Shown one piece after another: positions 48,541 to 59,713 of a stretch of 64,000 nt of DNA. Each line of letters begins with the position of its first letter. Position 1 is the first letter of the stretch. A model generated the notes under the pieces. That model searched no databases. It had not been told where the DNA came from and saw only the letters and a program-made list of their open reading frames with translations. The translations under genes and the position numbers were made by a program. This stretch comes from Stutzerimonas stutzeri (GTDB lineage: Bacteria; Pseudomonadota; Gammaproteobacteria; Pseudomonadales; Pseudomonadaceae), in assembly GCF_000219605.1 (NCBI RefSeq), contig NC_015740.1, positions 1,550,001-1,614,000 of the forward strand. Reading direction: 5' to 3'.

Positions 48541-49250
48541 TCGGCCTGGCGCTGGCTGACGCGGGGGCGTGGCGCGGCGATGGTGCTCTGCAGCTCCGTC
48601 ACCAGCGCATCCACCTGACGCAGCGCCTCGGCTACCGAATTGGCCATCAGCTCGCCCCCCACCTCCTGACCCTCGATGGCGATCTGGTGGATGCGGGTGA
48701 TGCCGATGAACCCCAGCGCGGTCGCCAGGTTCGGCTCCAGATGGTTCATATGCGCCATCGCCCCTCCGGGGCCGAAGCCTACGCCACCCCGGGCGGTGAG
48801 GATGACCGCGTGCCGCTCCCGATCCGCCAACATGGGCACGTAGGGATCAAGCGGGTTGCTCTCGTCCAGCCCGACCGTGCGGTTCAGGCGCACCACCTGA
48901 TCGATCCACGCCTTGAGCGCCGCCGGCATGCCGAAGTTGTAGAGCGGCGTGCCGATGATCAGCACATCGGCGGCCAACAGTTCGTCGACCAGCCTGTCGC
49001 TTTCGGCCAACGCGTCCTTCATCCACGGCTCCCGGCGCTCCTCCGGCGTGAAGGCCGAGGCGATCCAATCATGGCTGACGAAGGAGGGTGGGTTCTGGCC
49101 GATGTCCCGGTAGGTCACGCCATCCTGCGGGCGACGCGCCAACCATTGGCTGACGAAGCGCTGGCTGAGGTTGCGGCTGTGAGAACCGTGTTCGTCCTTG
49201 CCGGCAAGGCCGGGGCGGGCGCTGGCGTCGAGGTGCAGAAGGTGCGTCAT
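48531..49250 (-). CDS. azoR: FMN-dependent NADH-azoreductase (AzoR family)
   Basis: A 239-residue flavodoxin-like reductase. Features: LLHLDASAR and SHSRNLSQRFV at the FMN phosphate site, LIIGTPLYNFGMPAALKAWIDQVVR, and LTARGG. AzoR enzymes reduce quinones and azo compounds and help in thiol-oxidant stress. It is longer than E. coli AzoR (201 aa) because of an insert around 60-75 and a C-terminal tail whose last codons lie in a tandem repeat. GAGGAG precedes the ATG. Divergent from a LysR gene, its probable regulator. Confidence 0.88.
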   Translation of the reverse strand: MTHLLHLDASARPGLAGKDEHGSHSRNLSQRFVSQWLARRPQDGVTYRDIGQNPPSFVSHDWIASAFTPEERREPWMKDALAESDRLVDELLAADVLIIGTPLYNFGMPAALKAWIDQVVRLNRTVGLDESNPLDPYVPMLADRERHAVILTARGGVGFGPGGAMAHMNHLEPNLATALGFIGITRIHQIAIEGQEVGGELMANSVAEALRQVDALVTELQSTIAAPRPRVSQRQAEAS

Positions 49251-49367
49251 GGCGAATCTCCTCTGTGATTGAATTCATCTGTCGTTCGCGGTAAATCCAG
49301 CCTAGGGCTAGGCTGTACGAGCGACAAACGACCATTTCTTCCAACTACAGATGAGAGAAACTCAGCC

Positions 49368-50273
49368 ATGGCGCACCGCCGCTTGCCTTCGCTTTCTGCG
49401 CTGCGAGCCTTCGAAGCCGCCGCTCGCCACGAGAGCGCCAAACAGGCTGCGGAGGAGCTGTCCGTCACGGCTACGGCGATCAGCCACCAGATTCGTGCGC
49501 TGGAGGAATCCCTTGGTGTGGCGCTGTTTCTGCGTAAACCGCGAAAGCTGAAATTGACCGACCCGGGGCGCGAGCTGCAACAGACGCTGGAGACGGCGTT
49601 CGACAGCATCAGCGCCACGGTCGAACGCCTGAGCGCGAAGCCCTGCCGCCAGGCGATCACCCTCAGCACCACACCGGCCATCGCTGTGCGCTGGCTGGTG
49701 CCCTGGGTCTGCCTGCTACGTGATTCGCATCCGGATATCGACCTGCGCTTCCACACCTCCCATGAACCGGTTGCGCTGGATGGCGTCACGGCGGATATCG
49801 CCATCCGCTACGGCGATGGCCGCTGGCCGGGGCTGGTGGCGGAGAAACTGTTCGACAACACCTTCGTCCCGGTCTGCAGCCCGCACCTCGGCTTGCGTGA
49901 TGTAGCCGAGCTGCCCAAACACCCGTTGATCCACTTCCGTGCGCAAGCCGCCTTGTCCGCGCCGATTCATTGGGCGTCGTGGCAGAAACTTGCCAATGTA
50001 CCGGGGCTGGATGTGAGCGCCGGGCTGGTTTTCTCCGACGAGACCCACGCCATCTCCGCCGCCATCGGCGCGCAGGGTGTGGCGCTGATGAGTCGGCAGC
50101 TGATCGAAGATGAACTGAGGGAAGGACGGCTGGTGCAACCGTTCGGGCCGGAGATGGAGGGCAAGCCGTTTCATCTGGTGTACCCGGAGAGCCGTCGGGA
50201 TGACCCGACGGTTCGGGCGGTAAGGGAATGGGTGATGAAAGTGCCGGGTGGGTTGTGTGAGCTGACTGGCTAA
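49368..50273 (+). CDS. LysR-family regulator, GcvA-like
   Basis: A 301-residue LysR regulator of the GcvA type. The N-terminus LPSLSALRAFEAAARHESAKQAAEELSVTATAISHQIRALE is the helix-turn-helix; the C-terminal domain follows with DIAIRYGDGRWPGL. The start at 49368 matches GcvA-type proteins (MAHRRLPSL); the frame is open 33 codons further upstream. Divergent from the azoR gene 117 bp away. Confidence 0.88.
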   Translation: MAHRRLPSLSALRAFEAAARHESAKQAAEELSVTATAISHQIRALEESLGVALFLRKPRKLKLTDPGRELQQTLETAFDSISATVERLSAKPCRQAITLSTTPAIAVRWLVPWVCLLRDSHPDIDLRFHTSHEPVALDGVTADIAIRYGDGRWPGLVAEKLFDNTFVPVCSPHLGLRDVAELPKHPLIHFRAQAALSAPIHWASWQKLANVPGLDVSAGLVFSDETHAISAAIGAQGVALMSRQLIEDELREGRLVQPFGPEMEGKPFHLVYPESRRDDPTVRAVREWVMKVPGGLCELTG

Positions 50274-50289
50274 TTCGCCGCAGCGTAGG

Positions 50290-50315
50290 GTGGAAAACGG
50301 CGAAGCCTTTTCCAC
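50290..50315. repeat. Intergenic palindromic repeat (copy 1)
   Basis: GTGGAAAA (50290-50297) and TTTTCCAC (50308-50315) frame CGGCGAAGCC. A second diverged copy of the same 29-base unit lies at 51408-51436. The family (GTAGGGTGGAAAACGGCGAAGCC) is common between genes in pseudomonads. Confidence 0.7.
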
Positions 50316-50399
50316 GCGTCCCTCCAAGTCTTCGATGGGGAGGCGAACCGCGCAAGGCGGGGCCGTATTAGGCTGACATGCGTACTTCCAAAGGCCCCG

Positions 50400-51296
50400 C
50401 TACGCTGGCATCTCGTTTCGTGTGGTTTTGCATTTGGGGTACTGCGAACAACCCCAAAACGTATTCCCGACATTGCTTCCTCGTTTCGCCACACGCTGAA
50501 CCATCGGCGCCTGACAGGTAGGGCAGATGGGTTGTGTTTCGCGAGGGGGGTGGGCGAGCGGGTCTGGTGTGGCCGATGTAGGTTGGTAGGGCGCTTTGCT
50601 AATTGTCGGTTGGGAGTTCTGACGCGCCGCGGCTGCGCGGCTCTGACGAATCATCTCGTTTAGCTCGGCGCCTTCGATCAGCCGCAGATTCTTGCCTTGG
50701 GCGAACACCTTCGCATCTTCGGTAAACCGACCGGAGATCACGATGAAGCCGCCTTTTGCTCTCTCCGCCGCCATCACACCAAACAGCTCACGCACCACGT
50801 TCACCTGAACCAGCTGGCGACGCCACTGTTTGCATTGGACTAAGTACTTTTCGCCGTCCTTCAGAAGCACCAGATCAATGCCGCCATCGGCTCCGCCTTG
50901 GCCTGTCTCCTGAACAGTAAATCCTTTGCGTCGGAACGCTTCACCAACCAGCAGCTCGAACTCGCGCCAGCTGATGGATTCCAGGGTGTTTTCGTTGCTT
51001 GCGACGGAGTCGAAAAGCTTCTTGCGTCGCATGCGGCCAAATATTGAAGCGATGGCTCCAAATACCAGTGCGGCAGGGACGAAGTACTGCGCGGGTACTG
51101 CCAATCCTCGAAGCATCATGCCGGACATGTGGCTGCCTAAATCGGCTGGATTGGCTGGTGCCGGTATCGGTGAAGTGACGATGCTGTTGAGCCACAGGTA
51201 CGCGATGAGCGCCAGTGGAAGGGTGATCCACCAGGGCATCAATGCTGCGAGATCGATCAGGTCTTCGAAAGGCGATTGCTTGGGGCGGCGGGCCAT
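50400..51296 (-). CDS. Membrane-anchored Mrr-like restriction endonuclease with C-terminal zinc ribbon
   Basis: A 298-residue protein with three parts. Two membrane helices (about 21-40 and 68-88) come first. A PD-(D/E)xK Mrr-type domain follows (about 105-225), with GGADGGIDLVLL (D137, D141) and YLVQCKQWRR (Q154, K156). Last is a topoisomerase-type C4 zinc ribbon starting CPTCQAPMV and ending YPKC. Mrr domains cut DNA, often modified DNA; the anchor is unusual for a classical restriction enzyme but such proteins are widespread with unknown roles. AAGGA precedes the ATG. Chromosomal base composition, and next to the AT-rich island. Confidence 0.85.
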   Translation of the reverse strand: MARRPKQSPFEDLIDLAALMPWWITLPLALIAYLWLNSIVTSPIPAPANPADLGSHMSGMMLRGLAVPAQYFVPAALVFGAIASIFGRMRRKKLFDSVASNENTLESISWREFELLVGEAFRRKGFTVQETGQGGADGGIDLVLLKDGEKYLVQCKQWRRQLVQVNVVRELFGVMAAERAKGGFIVISGRFTEDAKVFAQGKNLRLIEGAELNEMIRQSRAAAARQNSQPTISKAPYQPTSATPDPLAHPPRETQPICPTCQAPMVQRVAKRGSNVGNTFWGCSQYPKCKTTRNEMPA

Positions 51297-51407
51297 ATCG
51301 CGTCCTTGTGATGGCTAAATGATTGCGTCAAGCAATTTGCCGATAGCCGCGGGGATCGGCAAGCGGTTTGTGCGGTTGGGTGACAGTCGGCGTTTGGGCT
51401 GACGACG

Positions 51408-51436
51408 GGATGGAAACGGCGAAGCCTTTTCAATCC
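51408..51436. repeat. Intergenic palindromic repeat (copy 2)
   Basis: GATGGAAACGGCGAAGCC followed by TTTTCAATCC is a diverged copy of the repeat at 50290-50315. It marks the left part of the long non-coding region. Confidence 0.6.
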
Positions 51437-51489
51437 GTCATATACCGGCTACTCGCTTCAGGGGCGAAACTTCTGTTCCGCCCTGCTGG

Positions 51490-52000
51490 GCGGGTCACTT
51501 TTGTCAGTCGCGACAAAAGTAACCAAAAACGCTTGCCCCGCCATCCGGCCCTGCGCTTCGCTCCGGGTTCGTTCGCTCCATCGCCATTCCAGGGGCACGC
51601 CGCGAAGGGCCATCCCTGGCCCATCGCGGCTCTCGCGGCATCCATGCCGCTCAACCCCTTCCACGGCGATTCCACTCACCCTCCTGAAAGGGGCGGTTGG
51701 TGTCGCCTGATAACTCTGCAAAACCGAAATAAGTGGGGCTCGAACTTTCAGGCGACTCGGGCTTCGCTTCCCGTCAGGAGGCCGAGTGGAGGTGCTGCGT
51801 AGGGGGACGAGCCGCATGGATGCGGCGAGAGGGCTAGGCGCCCCCGCATAAAGGGCCAAGGATGGCCCTTGTAAGCCGGCCTCCGGAGCAGCGCCGGTGC
51901 GAGGGAAGTCTGGCCGGAGGTCAGACCCGGATGTCGGGGTGGCCTTCTCTTTGGTTACTTTCTCTTGGCCAGACAAGAGAAAGTGACTCGCCGTGCAGGC
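51490..52000. repeat. Long non-coding repeat element bounded by ACTTT...AAAGT hairpins
   Basis: The 51297-52118 gap holds no credible gene. Its core is bounded by two similar hairpins. The left is ACTTTTGTC-N6-GACAAAAGT (51497-51520) followed by AACC; the right is preceded by GGTT and reads ACTTTCTCTTG-N6-CAAGAGAAAGT (51957-51984) followed by GACTCGCC. Thus GTTACTTT-type ends face each other about 460 bp apart. Elements with GGTTACTTT and AAAGTGACTCGCC ends recur in Pseudomonas and relatives and are often mis-annotated as genes (from memory). Immediately to the right the base composition drops. Confidence 0.6.
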
Positions 52001-52118
52001 GAAATCTGCCGGTTGGGACGAGGAAAGCGTGGCGGGAGCATCAAGCAGCGCGCCATCACCTGAAAATAAACTGTTCACTTTTTTGTGGCTCATTTCTAGT
52101 TGCATAGAAAGGAGAAGC

Positions 52119-53006
52119 TCAAGAAAAGTCCCAGTGCATTTGTTTAAAAGAGGGTGCTACGCCTTGCATAAGTAAAAGCTTTGCAGCTTCGTCGATGCGG
52201 TCTCTTGTAGATAGTGCCTCAATTTCTTGGGCTTTTTTAAAAAGTTCATAAATGCTGGGCTCGATAAACGTATTGCTGTAACTATAAAGCTCGTATTCTT
52301 TTAGCTCATGCAGCGAAAACTGTTTTGTTGTATTAATTAAGTAAAGGGCTGTGCTTTGCGTTATGCTTCTCGCATCTTTAAGGCATAAATGTCTAAAGAC
52401 CCTGACGGCAGCTCCTTTGGGGTTTGGGTTGTGCAAAAGCACTATATCCATTTTTTTTCTTTCTAAGCTTTCTAGATAGCTAGAATCGCAAATGACTTCA
52501 CGGGAGCGCCAGTTCATTAGTATGGCATCCCAGTTTAGAATTGTTGTTTTGGTTAGGGAATGAATTGATTCGTATTTTACGAAGCCGCGAGCTACAGCCC
52601 ATGTGTCCTTTGCGTGCCATATGTCAATTGGCCAGCCGGCGACAGTTAGTCTGTAGCCGCCGAATTTATTCGGTGTGAGTCCAAGGTTTGAGATTATATT
52701 AAAACAGTCTTCCCAGTTCCCATCTATGACTATGTCAATATCTGAGCAGAAACCTTTTTTTCCGAACATGGCTATGTCGCGGAGTATTCCTCCAAAAAGA
52801 TAGATATCTGAATAGGGGGAGCTCTTGGATATTAATTCAATAAAATCTTTTGGCTTTTTGAAGGCATAGGCGGCGCCTCCCGTCTTCGTGGAAGTATCAT
52901 TTAAGTCTAGGGGGATTTGGTTTTTGGTCATTGGCCGCTTGGGTGCGGTATCAAAAAACCTTTCTACCCTAGACTTTAGGTTAGAGAATGAGGCGACTGC
53001 TCGCAT
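52119..53006 (-). CDS. PolyA-polymerase/CCA-type nucleotidyltransferase-fold protein
   Basis: A 295-residue protein with a pol-beta nucleotidyltransferase core. The motif is LFGGILRD (G72, G73, R76, D77), then SDIDIVIDG with the metal pair D89 and D91, and the third carboxylate D128 in WPIDIWHAKDTW. The GG-x2-RD and DxD layout is that of the head domain of tRNA CCA-adding and polyA enzymes. A helical C-terminal half (about 170-295) is unrecognised. It begins one base after the stop of the dGTPase-family gene and has no Shine-Dalgarno of its own, so translation is probably coupled. Codon use and base composition are AT-rich, unlike neighbours. Not a normal cca or pcnB. Substrate unknown. Confidence 0.78.
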   Translation of the reverse strand: MRAVASFSNLKSRVERFFDTAPKRPMTKNQIPLDLNDTSTKTGGAAYAFKKPKDFIELISKSSPYSDIYLFGGILRDIAMFGKKGFCSDIDIVIDGNWEDCFNIISNLGLTPNKFGGYRLTVAGWPIDIWHAKDTWAVARGFVKYESIHSLTKTTILNWDAILMNWRSREVICDSSYLESLERKKMDIVLLHNPNPKGAAVRVFRHLCLKDARSITQSTALYLINTTKQFSLHELKEYELYSYSNTFIEPSIYELFKKAQEIEALSTRDRIDEAAKLLLMQGVAPSFKQMHWDFS

Positions 53007-53007
53007 G

Positions 53008-54393
53008 CTATTGGGAGAAGCCTGTCAATGATCTAAATTCGTTATGCTTCTTAATGAGGTATGACTCAGTCATTCCGGAGAGTGCGTCGCAAATTAATTG
53101 CGCTTTTGGGTAGTTCGGGTTTTCATGGCCTCCAGTCGTAACAGCGTCCTTGTAGACTCTCCTGTAGTTTTCTGAAATGGCTCCGAAAACGTAACGCTCG
53201 AATGGGTGATCTCTGCTTTCGCCTTTGGAAACGGCGTCCCAGAGCATGTCCATCATGCTTTTTATATGATTGCTCCCTTGCAACTCGAGCTTTAGCACAT
53301 CTTTATGTTGGAAGCCAAAGTGAAAATCAAATTTTTTGGTCGTTGCGCAAAGGTGGCGGCAGCTGGAGTTTTTGATGATTTCGAAGCCGGGGGCAATTTC
53401 TCCGCTCATTATGTCGTCAACTTTTTCTACAAAAACACTGATTGCTGAATTAACCATTTCAGAAATCGCTGTCACGCGAAACATTTGCATCGATATGTCG
53501 TTCAGCTCGCGAGAGCTAAGGTTTTCCTTTCTGAACTCTTCATTTTTACGTTTGGATGAGGTAATGACTCTTTCGATGACCTCGTCTTGATGCGAATTAC
53601 TGTCGAGGTAATCCATGAGGTCATAGAAAGATGCGTAGCCTTTCTTGACTGTATCTTCCGCATCAATAACTGAATATGCGATATCGTCACAAGCCTCCAT
53701 GATATATGCGAGGGGGTGTCTTATGCCTTCAGATAGTCCAGTATGTTCCCATACTTCTTGAACTATGCTTCGTTCACTTTTGAATATCCCGGCCTTTTTG
53801 AATCCGCCTTTATTTTCTGAGCCGTAAATGCTCGGGTACTTTAATAATGCCGCCAATGTTGCGAGCGTGAGGTTTAAACCAAATTGATCGTTTAACACCT
53901 GTAGCCGAGTCAGTAGCCTGAACGTCTGAGCATTGCCGTCGAACTCTAGGAAATCGAGGTCAAAATTTTCATCATTCCGCTCCGCAAACCATTGTTGCAT
54001 TGCTAATTCGCCTTGGTGCCCGAACGGAGGGTTGCCCAAGTCGTGTGCTAGTCCTACGGCAGCTAATAAAGGAGGAATGTTCCTTTTAACGTTTAGCTTT
54101 TCGTGGTCTGGCCCAAAAACCCGTTCTGCATGCTCAAACGCAAGCTGAATACCAATTCCCCTGGCTAGGTTGCTGACTTCGTGTGAGTGAGTCAGACGAG
54201 TCCTGACAGAGTCGTTTTCCTCCATTGGAAATACTTGCGTTTTATCAGCTAGGCGCCTAGTTGGTGTTGCGAACAGAATGCGATCGTAATCACGCTCGAT
54301 CTCTGTTCTTTTCGAAGCAGTGCCTATGGTCTCGCTTGAGCCATGAAGATCTTTCCTGCGAACAGGGTTTAGCAACTTTTCCCAAGAGAGCAT
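53008..54393 (-). CDS. dGTPase-family HD-domain dNTP triphosphohydrolase (acquired copy)
   Basis: A 461-residue dNTPase of the Dgt/SAMHD1-like HD family. Ligands: H69 in TRLTHSHEV, the H117-D118 pair in LAHDLGNPPFGH, and D236/D237 in MEACDDIAY. The active site is intact. It is only distantly related to the resident Dgt at 601-2097. AGGA precedes the ATG. It lies in an AT-rich island (18 of 60 and 25 of 60 bases G+C in two lines counted at 52441 and 53941) and is followed by a nucleotidyltransferase gene in the same operon. dGTPases of this type are known anti-phage effectors that deplete dNTPs; that role is inferred here. Confidence 0.88.
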   Translation of the reverse strand: MLSWEKLLNPVRRKDLHGSSETIGTASKRTEIERDYDRILFATPTRRLADKTQVFPMEENDSVRTRLTHSHEVSNLARGIGIQLAFEHAERVFGPDHEKLNVKRNIPPLLAAVGLAHDLGNPPFGHQGELAMQQWFAERNDENFDLDFLEFDGNAQTFRLLTRLQVLNDQFGLNLTLATLAALLKYPSIYGSENKGGFKKAGIFKSERSIVQEVWEHTGLSEGIRHPLAYIMEACDDIAYSVIDAEDTVKKGYASFYDLMDYLDSNSHQDEVIERVITSSKRKNEEFRKENLSSRELNDISMQMFRVTAISEMVNSAISVFVEKVDDIMSGEIAPGFEIIKNSSCRHLCATTKKFDFHFGFQHKDVLKLELQGSNHIKSMMDMLWDAVSKGESRDHPFERYVFGAISENYRRVYKDAVTTGGHENPNYPKAQLICDALSGMTESYLIKKHNEFRSLTGFSQ

Positions 54394-54425
54394 TTTCGGC
54401 GTCCTAGTGAAAAACTCTTAAGCAA

Positions 54426-54445
54426 AGCCCTGCATTAGCAGGGCT
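54426..54445 (-). terminator. nrdB terminator
   Basis: AGCCCTGC (54426-54433) and GCAGGGCT (54438-54445) form a perfect stem with an ATTA loop. It lies 29 bp beyond the nrdB stop, with TTTGCTTAAG after it on the minus strand. It also marks the right edge of the AT-rich island. Confidence 0.75.
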
Positions 54446-54474
54446 CATTTATGGTTCTGCGACAATCTTTACAT

Positions 54475-55722
54475 TTAATCCCAGCTCAACGCCCCACCAG
54501 TCTGATACTCAATAACCCGCGTCTCAAAGAAGTTCTTCTCCTTCTTCAAATCCATGATTTCCGACATCCACGGGAACGGGTTGGTAGTGCCTGGATACTC
54601 TTCCTTCAACCCAATCTGCGTCAGGCGACGGTTGGCAATGAACTTGAGGTAGTCCTCCATCATTGCGGCGTTCATGCCGAGTACGCCACGGGGCATGGTG
54701 TCGCGGGCGTATTCGATTTCCAGTTGGGTGCCCTGGAGGATCATCTGGGTCGCTTCGTCCTTCATCTCGGCGTCCCACAGGTGCGGGTTCTCGATCTTGA
54801 TCTGGTTGATCATGTCGATGCCGAAGTTCAGGTGCATGGACTCGTCACGCAGAATGTACTGGAACTGCTCGGCGGTGCCGGTCATCTTGTTGCGGCGGCC
54901 CATGGAGAGAATCTGGGTGAAGCCGCAGTAGAAGAAGATGCCTTCGAGTACGCAGTAGTAGGCGATGAGGTTCTTCAGGAACTGCTTGTCGGTCTCCGGG
55001 GTGCCGGTCTGGAAGGTCGGGTCGGAGATGGAGCGGGTGTACTTGAGGCCCCAGCTGGCCTTTTTCGCGACGCTCGGGATCTCGTGGTACATGTTGAAGA
55101 TCTCGCCTTCATCCATGCCCAGCGATTCGATGCAGTACTGGTAGGCGTGAGTGTGGATCGCCTCTTCGAAGGCCTGGCGCAGGATGTACTGGCGGCACTC
55201 GGGGTTGGTGATCAGGCGGTAGGTGGCCAGCACGAGGTTGTTGGCGACCAGGCTGTCGGCGGTGGAGAAGAAGCCGAGGTTGCGCTTGACGATGCGGCGC
55301 TCGTCTTCGCTGAGGCCGTCCTTGCTCTTCCACAGGGCAATGTCGGCGTTCATGTTCACTTCCTGCGGCATCCAGTGGTTGGCGCAACCATCCAGATACT
55401 TCTGCCAGGCCCAGTCGTACTTGAAGGGGACGAGTTGGTTGAGGTCGGCGCGGGCGTTGATCATGCGCTTCTCGTCGACGCGCACGCGGGCGGCTTCGCC
55501 TTCCAGTTCGTTGAGGCCTTCGCGGATGTCCAGCTCGTCCAGCGCGCGCTTGGCACGGGCGATGGCGTCGGAGTCGTCAGCGGCAACGGCGCGGGCTTCT
55601 TCCACGGAGCCGGCGGCTTCGTTGTCCAGCTTGACGGCGGTCTGGCTTGCCGGCTGCGCGGCAGCGGTGGCCGGCGCGGCGGTGGTGGTGTCTTCTTCGT
55701 CGAATTCGTCCCAGCTCAGCAT
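54475..55722 (-). CDS. nrdB: Class Ia ribonucleotide reductase, beta subunit
   Basis: A 415-residue di-iron radical subunit that provides the tyrosyl radical for NrdA. The N-terminus [11 protein letters not shown] and C-terminus GGALSWD are both typical, the latter being the NrdA-docking tail. Iron ligands lie in [11 protein letters not shown] and RDESMHLNF. The first 80 residues are an Ala-rich linker seen in pseudomonad NrdB. AGGAG precedes the ATG at 55722; the longer open frame runs through intergenic repeats. Downstream of nrdA by 408 bp on the same strand. Confidence 0.96.
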   Translation of the reverse strand: MLSWDEFDEEDTTTAAPATAAAQPASQTAVKLDNEAAGSVEEARAVAADDSDAIARAKRALDELDIREGLNELEGEAARVRVDEKRMINARADLNQLVPFKYDWAWQKYLDGCANHWMPQEVNMNADIALWKSKDGLSEDERRIVKRNLGFFSTADSLVANNLVLATYRLITNPECRQYILRQAFEEAIHTHAYQYCIESLGMDEGEIFNMYHEIPSVAKKASWGLKYTRSISDPTFQTGTPETDKQFLKNLIAYYCVLEGIFFYCGFTQILSMGRRNKMTGTAEQFQYILRDESMHLNFGIDMINQIKIENPHLWDAEMKDEATQMILQGTQLEIEYARDTMPRGVLGMNAAMMEDYLKFIANRRLTQIGLKEEYPGTTNPFPWMSEIMDLKKEKNFFETRVIEYQTGGALSWD

Positions 55723-55855
55723 GTGCGATTGCTCCTGATCGGGGACCGGGGCTTGGCCGGTCGGATGTATTTGGGTGGCTTTTGGTTTGCACGCAAAAGC
55801 GGTGTCTGGTTTTGGCCGAGGTAGGTCGGGCCTTTTGTATCGTCTGGTGGGGTTG

Positions 55856-55892
55856 CCCCTCACCCTAACCCTCTCCCCGGAGGGGCGAGGGG
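55856..55892. repeat. CCCTCACCCTAACCCTCTCC palindromic repeat
   Basis: CCCCTC...GAGGGG ends with an inner CTCCCCGGAGGGG pairing form the common proteobacterial 'CCCTCACCC(C)TAACCCTCTCCC' intergenic palindrome, here in the nrdA-nrdB gap. Confidence 0.75.
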
Positions 55893-56001
55893 ACTGGTTC
55901 GGCGTTGGCGTCTGGCTTGTTCGATCGGTAGCCACTGCGTTGGCCTTGGGCTCCTGGCGAGCAGGAGCGGGCCGTTCTGTTTCCTTGTTGCAACAGGGTG
56001 C

Positions 56002-56119
56002 GAGCGTGGAGCTGAGCGAGTGGCTGCTAGGCGGCTGCCGAGCCGGAACCCCTGAGCGTACAGCTGTACGTGATGGGGTCCGGTTCGGCGGCCAACGCCG
56101 CAGACGCCGCTCAGCTACG
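56002..56119. repeat. Large imperfect inverted repeat between nrdA and nrdB
   Basis: About 60 bases on each side of the perfect palindrome CGTACAGCTGTACG (56057-56070) pair with few mismatches. Matching landmarks are AGCTGAGCG (56010-56018) with CGCTCAGCT (56107-56115), and CCGAGCCGGAACCCC with GGGGTCCGGTTCGG. It ends 12 bp from the nrdA stop, so in RNA it would form a very long hairpin after nrdA. Confidence 0.78.
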
Positions 56120-56130
56120 CGCGACTTCTG

Positions 56131-59013
<2,883 letters not shown>

Positions 59014-59199
59014 GGGGGCTCCGGATTCTCTTCTGGTCGCGGTTCTATCTGTCTGCGGGCTCGATTGAGCACGGCGTTGTCTGTTGCATAAGCCATGCCC
59101 CGCATTGCGGGCGCATGTGTGTCGCAAGGAAAACGTGACCCTGGCCATTCGCTGGCGGAGTCGGTGTCCGGAAGGATAGTCAGGCTGGAGGAACTGTCA

Positions 59200-59215
59200 A
59201 CACAATATGTTGTGT
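59200..59215 (-). promoter_or_regulatory. NrdR box 1
   Basis: ACACAATATGTTGTGT fits the known NrdR consensus acaCwAtATaTwgtgt and lies 187 bp upstream of the nrdA start. Confidence 0.78.
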
Positions 59216-59474
59216 TTTGTCGTGGCTCCGAGCACAGCTCCTAGATCCGGGCTTGAAGTCGTCATGGCGGCCTTGCGGTCGTGCTGTTGCGCTTGACCTG
59301 AGGCGCCGAACAATGTTGCAGAACTGATCGGGAGGAGGGCAGCGCGCCCGGCTCGATATTTCTTCACTTGTGTCGTTTCGCGTGCCAGAACCCAACATCT
59401 AGGGGCTGAGACGCGCAGAGGCGACAAGATAATGCTGGCTCGGGGCCAATGCAAGACCGCCTCCGGGGATAAGC

Positions 59475-59483
59475 TGTGGATAA
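59475..59483. promoter_or_regulatory. DnaA box upstream of nrdA
   Basis: TGTGGATAA is a perfect DnaA box (TTATCCACA on the minus strand). DnaA is known to act at nrd promoters in E. coli. It lies between the two NrdR boxes in the 700-bp nrdA/regulator gap (59014-59713), which holds no gene. Confidence 0.6.
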
Positions 59484-59600
59484 GGTGTGAGCCTTTTGTG
59501 GGTTAAAGCACAGCGCCCGGCCACAGCCCGCATGGCTTCGGCGCCTGCGCGAAAGCCGACGAAATACGCACCGCCGGGCGCATTTTCACGGATTGGGCCG

Positions 59601-59616
59601 ACACTAGATGTTGTGT
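59601..59616. promoter_or_regulatory. NrdR box 2
   Basis: ACACTAGATGTTGTGT also fits the NrdR consensus. It is 401 bp from box 1 and about 50 bp upstream of the TACAAT (59663-59668) of the response-regulator gene. Confidence 0.68.
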
Positions 59617-59713
59617 TTGCCCCTGCACGTTTTTTGTGCATCGTGCGCGGGCAGGCGTTGGGTACAATGCGCGCTGTTCGGTTTGTGGCCTGACGCGTAG
59701 ACAGGGGGCGGGG

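Noticed and set aside
51458..52105. Frames of 80-215 codons in the non-coding repeat element
   Set aside because: They translate the repeat hairpins (e.g. VTFVATDKS) and match the kind of spurious ORF often annotated in such repeats.
59389..59403. Third NrdR-like half site (AACATCTAG)
   Set aside because: Only one half matches the consensus.
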